From Thermoplasmata archaeon (GTDB lineage Archaea > Thermoplasmatota > Thermoplasmata > UBA184): a stretch of DNA of 5,310 nucleotides. The stretch lies in assembly GCA_030042855.1 (NCBI GenBank), contig JASHYU010000200.1:1-5310 (forward strand). Direction: 5' to 3'. Position numbers and translations under genes: made by a program. Positions 5,135-5,310 of the stretch are shown here, one piece after another; within the stretch, counting starts at the first letter, position 1, and every line of letters begins with the position of its first letter. The notes under the pieces were generated by a model. It searched no databases and was not told the origin of the DNA. It saw only the letters and a program-made list of their open reading frames with translations.

Positions 5135-5310
5135 ATGCTCCTCTTTCGGCGACGGCGCGAGAAGGACGACGCGACGTCGAGCGACGATTCCCCCGCCCCG
5201 CACGCTTCGCCATCGCCCACCGCGCCCCCGGCCGAGCCCCCGGCCCCAGTGCCTCCGCCGCCCGCCCCGCCCCCACCGCCCGCCGCCGCTCCGTCGCCTC
5301 CGAGCGCGCC
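5135..5310 (+). CDS. 5' part of a gene with a basic then proline-rich N-terminus (unrecognised)
   Basis: An open frame of 58 complete codons starts with ATG at 5135 and leaves the window without a stop. The peptide begins MLLFRRRREKDDATSSDD, a short hydrophobic-basic head followed by an acidic patch. It then becomes almost entirely Pro/Ala/Ser, with runs such as PVPPPPAPPPPPAAAP. This is a disordered linker, so no domain can be identified. A basic head plus a disordered linker ahead of a folded domain is seen in FtsY (SRP receptor) and in several membrane-associated or phosphopeptide-binding proteins; none can be preferred. A run of six G (5125-5130) lies 4 nt before the ATG. The opposite-strand frame over 5014-5220 overlaps the RidA-family start and is less plausible. 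Confidence 0.55.
   Translation, partial: MLLFRRRREKDDATSSDDSPAPHASPSPTAPPAEPPAPVPPPPAPPPPPAAAPSPPSA

Noticed and set aside
1..5310. CRISPR arrays, tRNA/rRNA genes, insertion sequences, attachment sites
   Set aside because: I found no direct repeats with spacers, no tRNA-like cloverleaf, no transposase or integrase frame and no terminal inverted repeats.

Overview
The window looks like chromosomal DNA from a GC-rich archaeon. The decisive evidence is a convincing archaeal fibrillarin (FlpA, 3896-4585), a protein bacteria lack. Shine-Dalgarno-like GGAGG motifs, a leaderless-looking promoter and a large multi-Ig/PKD surface protein rich in N-glycosylation sequons also fit. The proteins are Arg-rich and not strongly acidic, so a halophile is less likely. 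A high-GC member of Thermoplasmatota is my best guess, but the lineage is inference.

Layout: six genes run leftward on the minus strand and one runs rightward at the right edge. In transcription order from 5056 these are: a RidA/YjgF-family protein (5056-4592), FlpA (4585-3896), a 748-residue Ig/PKD surface protein with a C-terminal membrane anchor and a cytoplasmic winged-helix-like domain (3853-1607), a 132-residue two-TM pilin-like protein (1625-1227), a 376-residue polytopic TrbL/VirB6-like protein (1207-77), and the first 25 codons of another protein (75-1) whose N-terminus resembles PrgI/VirB3-type T4SS subunits. The junctions are tight (6 nt, 42 nt, a 19-nt overlap, 19 nt, 1 nt), so this is probably one transcription unit or two nested ones. 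On the plus strand, a gene with a very proline-rich N-terminus starts at 5135 and leaves the window. It shares a 78-bp divergent promoter region with the RidA-family gene.

The most interesting part is the left 3.9 kb. A pilin-like protein followed by a VirB6-like channel protein and a PrgI-like start is the core order of simplified single-membrane type IV secretion systems and resembles the archaeal DNA-import (Ced/Ted) machineries. Here it is fused transcriptionally to a glycosylated-looking adhesin or sensor and sits next to housekeeping RNA-modification genes. The system call depends on topology, motifs and gene order. The diagnostic VirB4/CedB ATPase, if present, lies left of the window.
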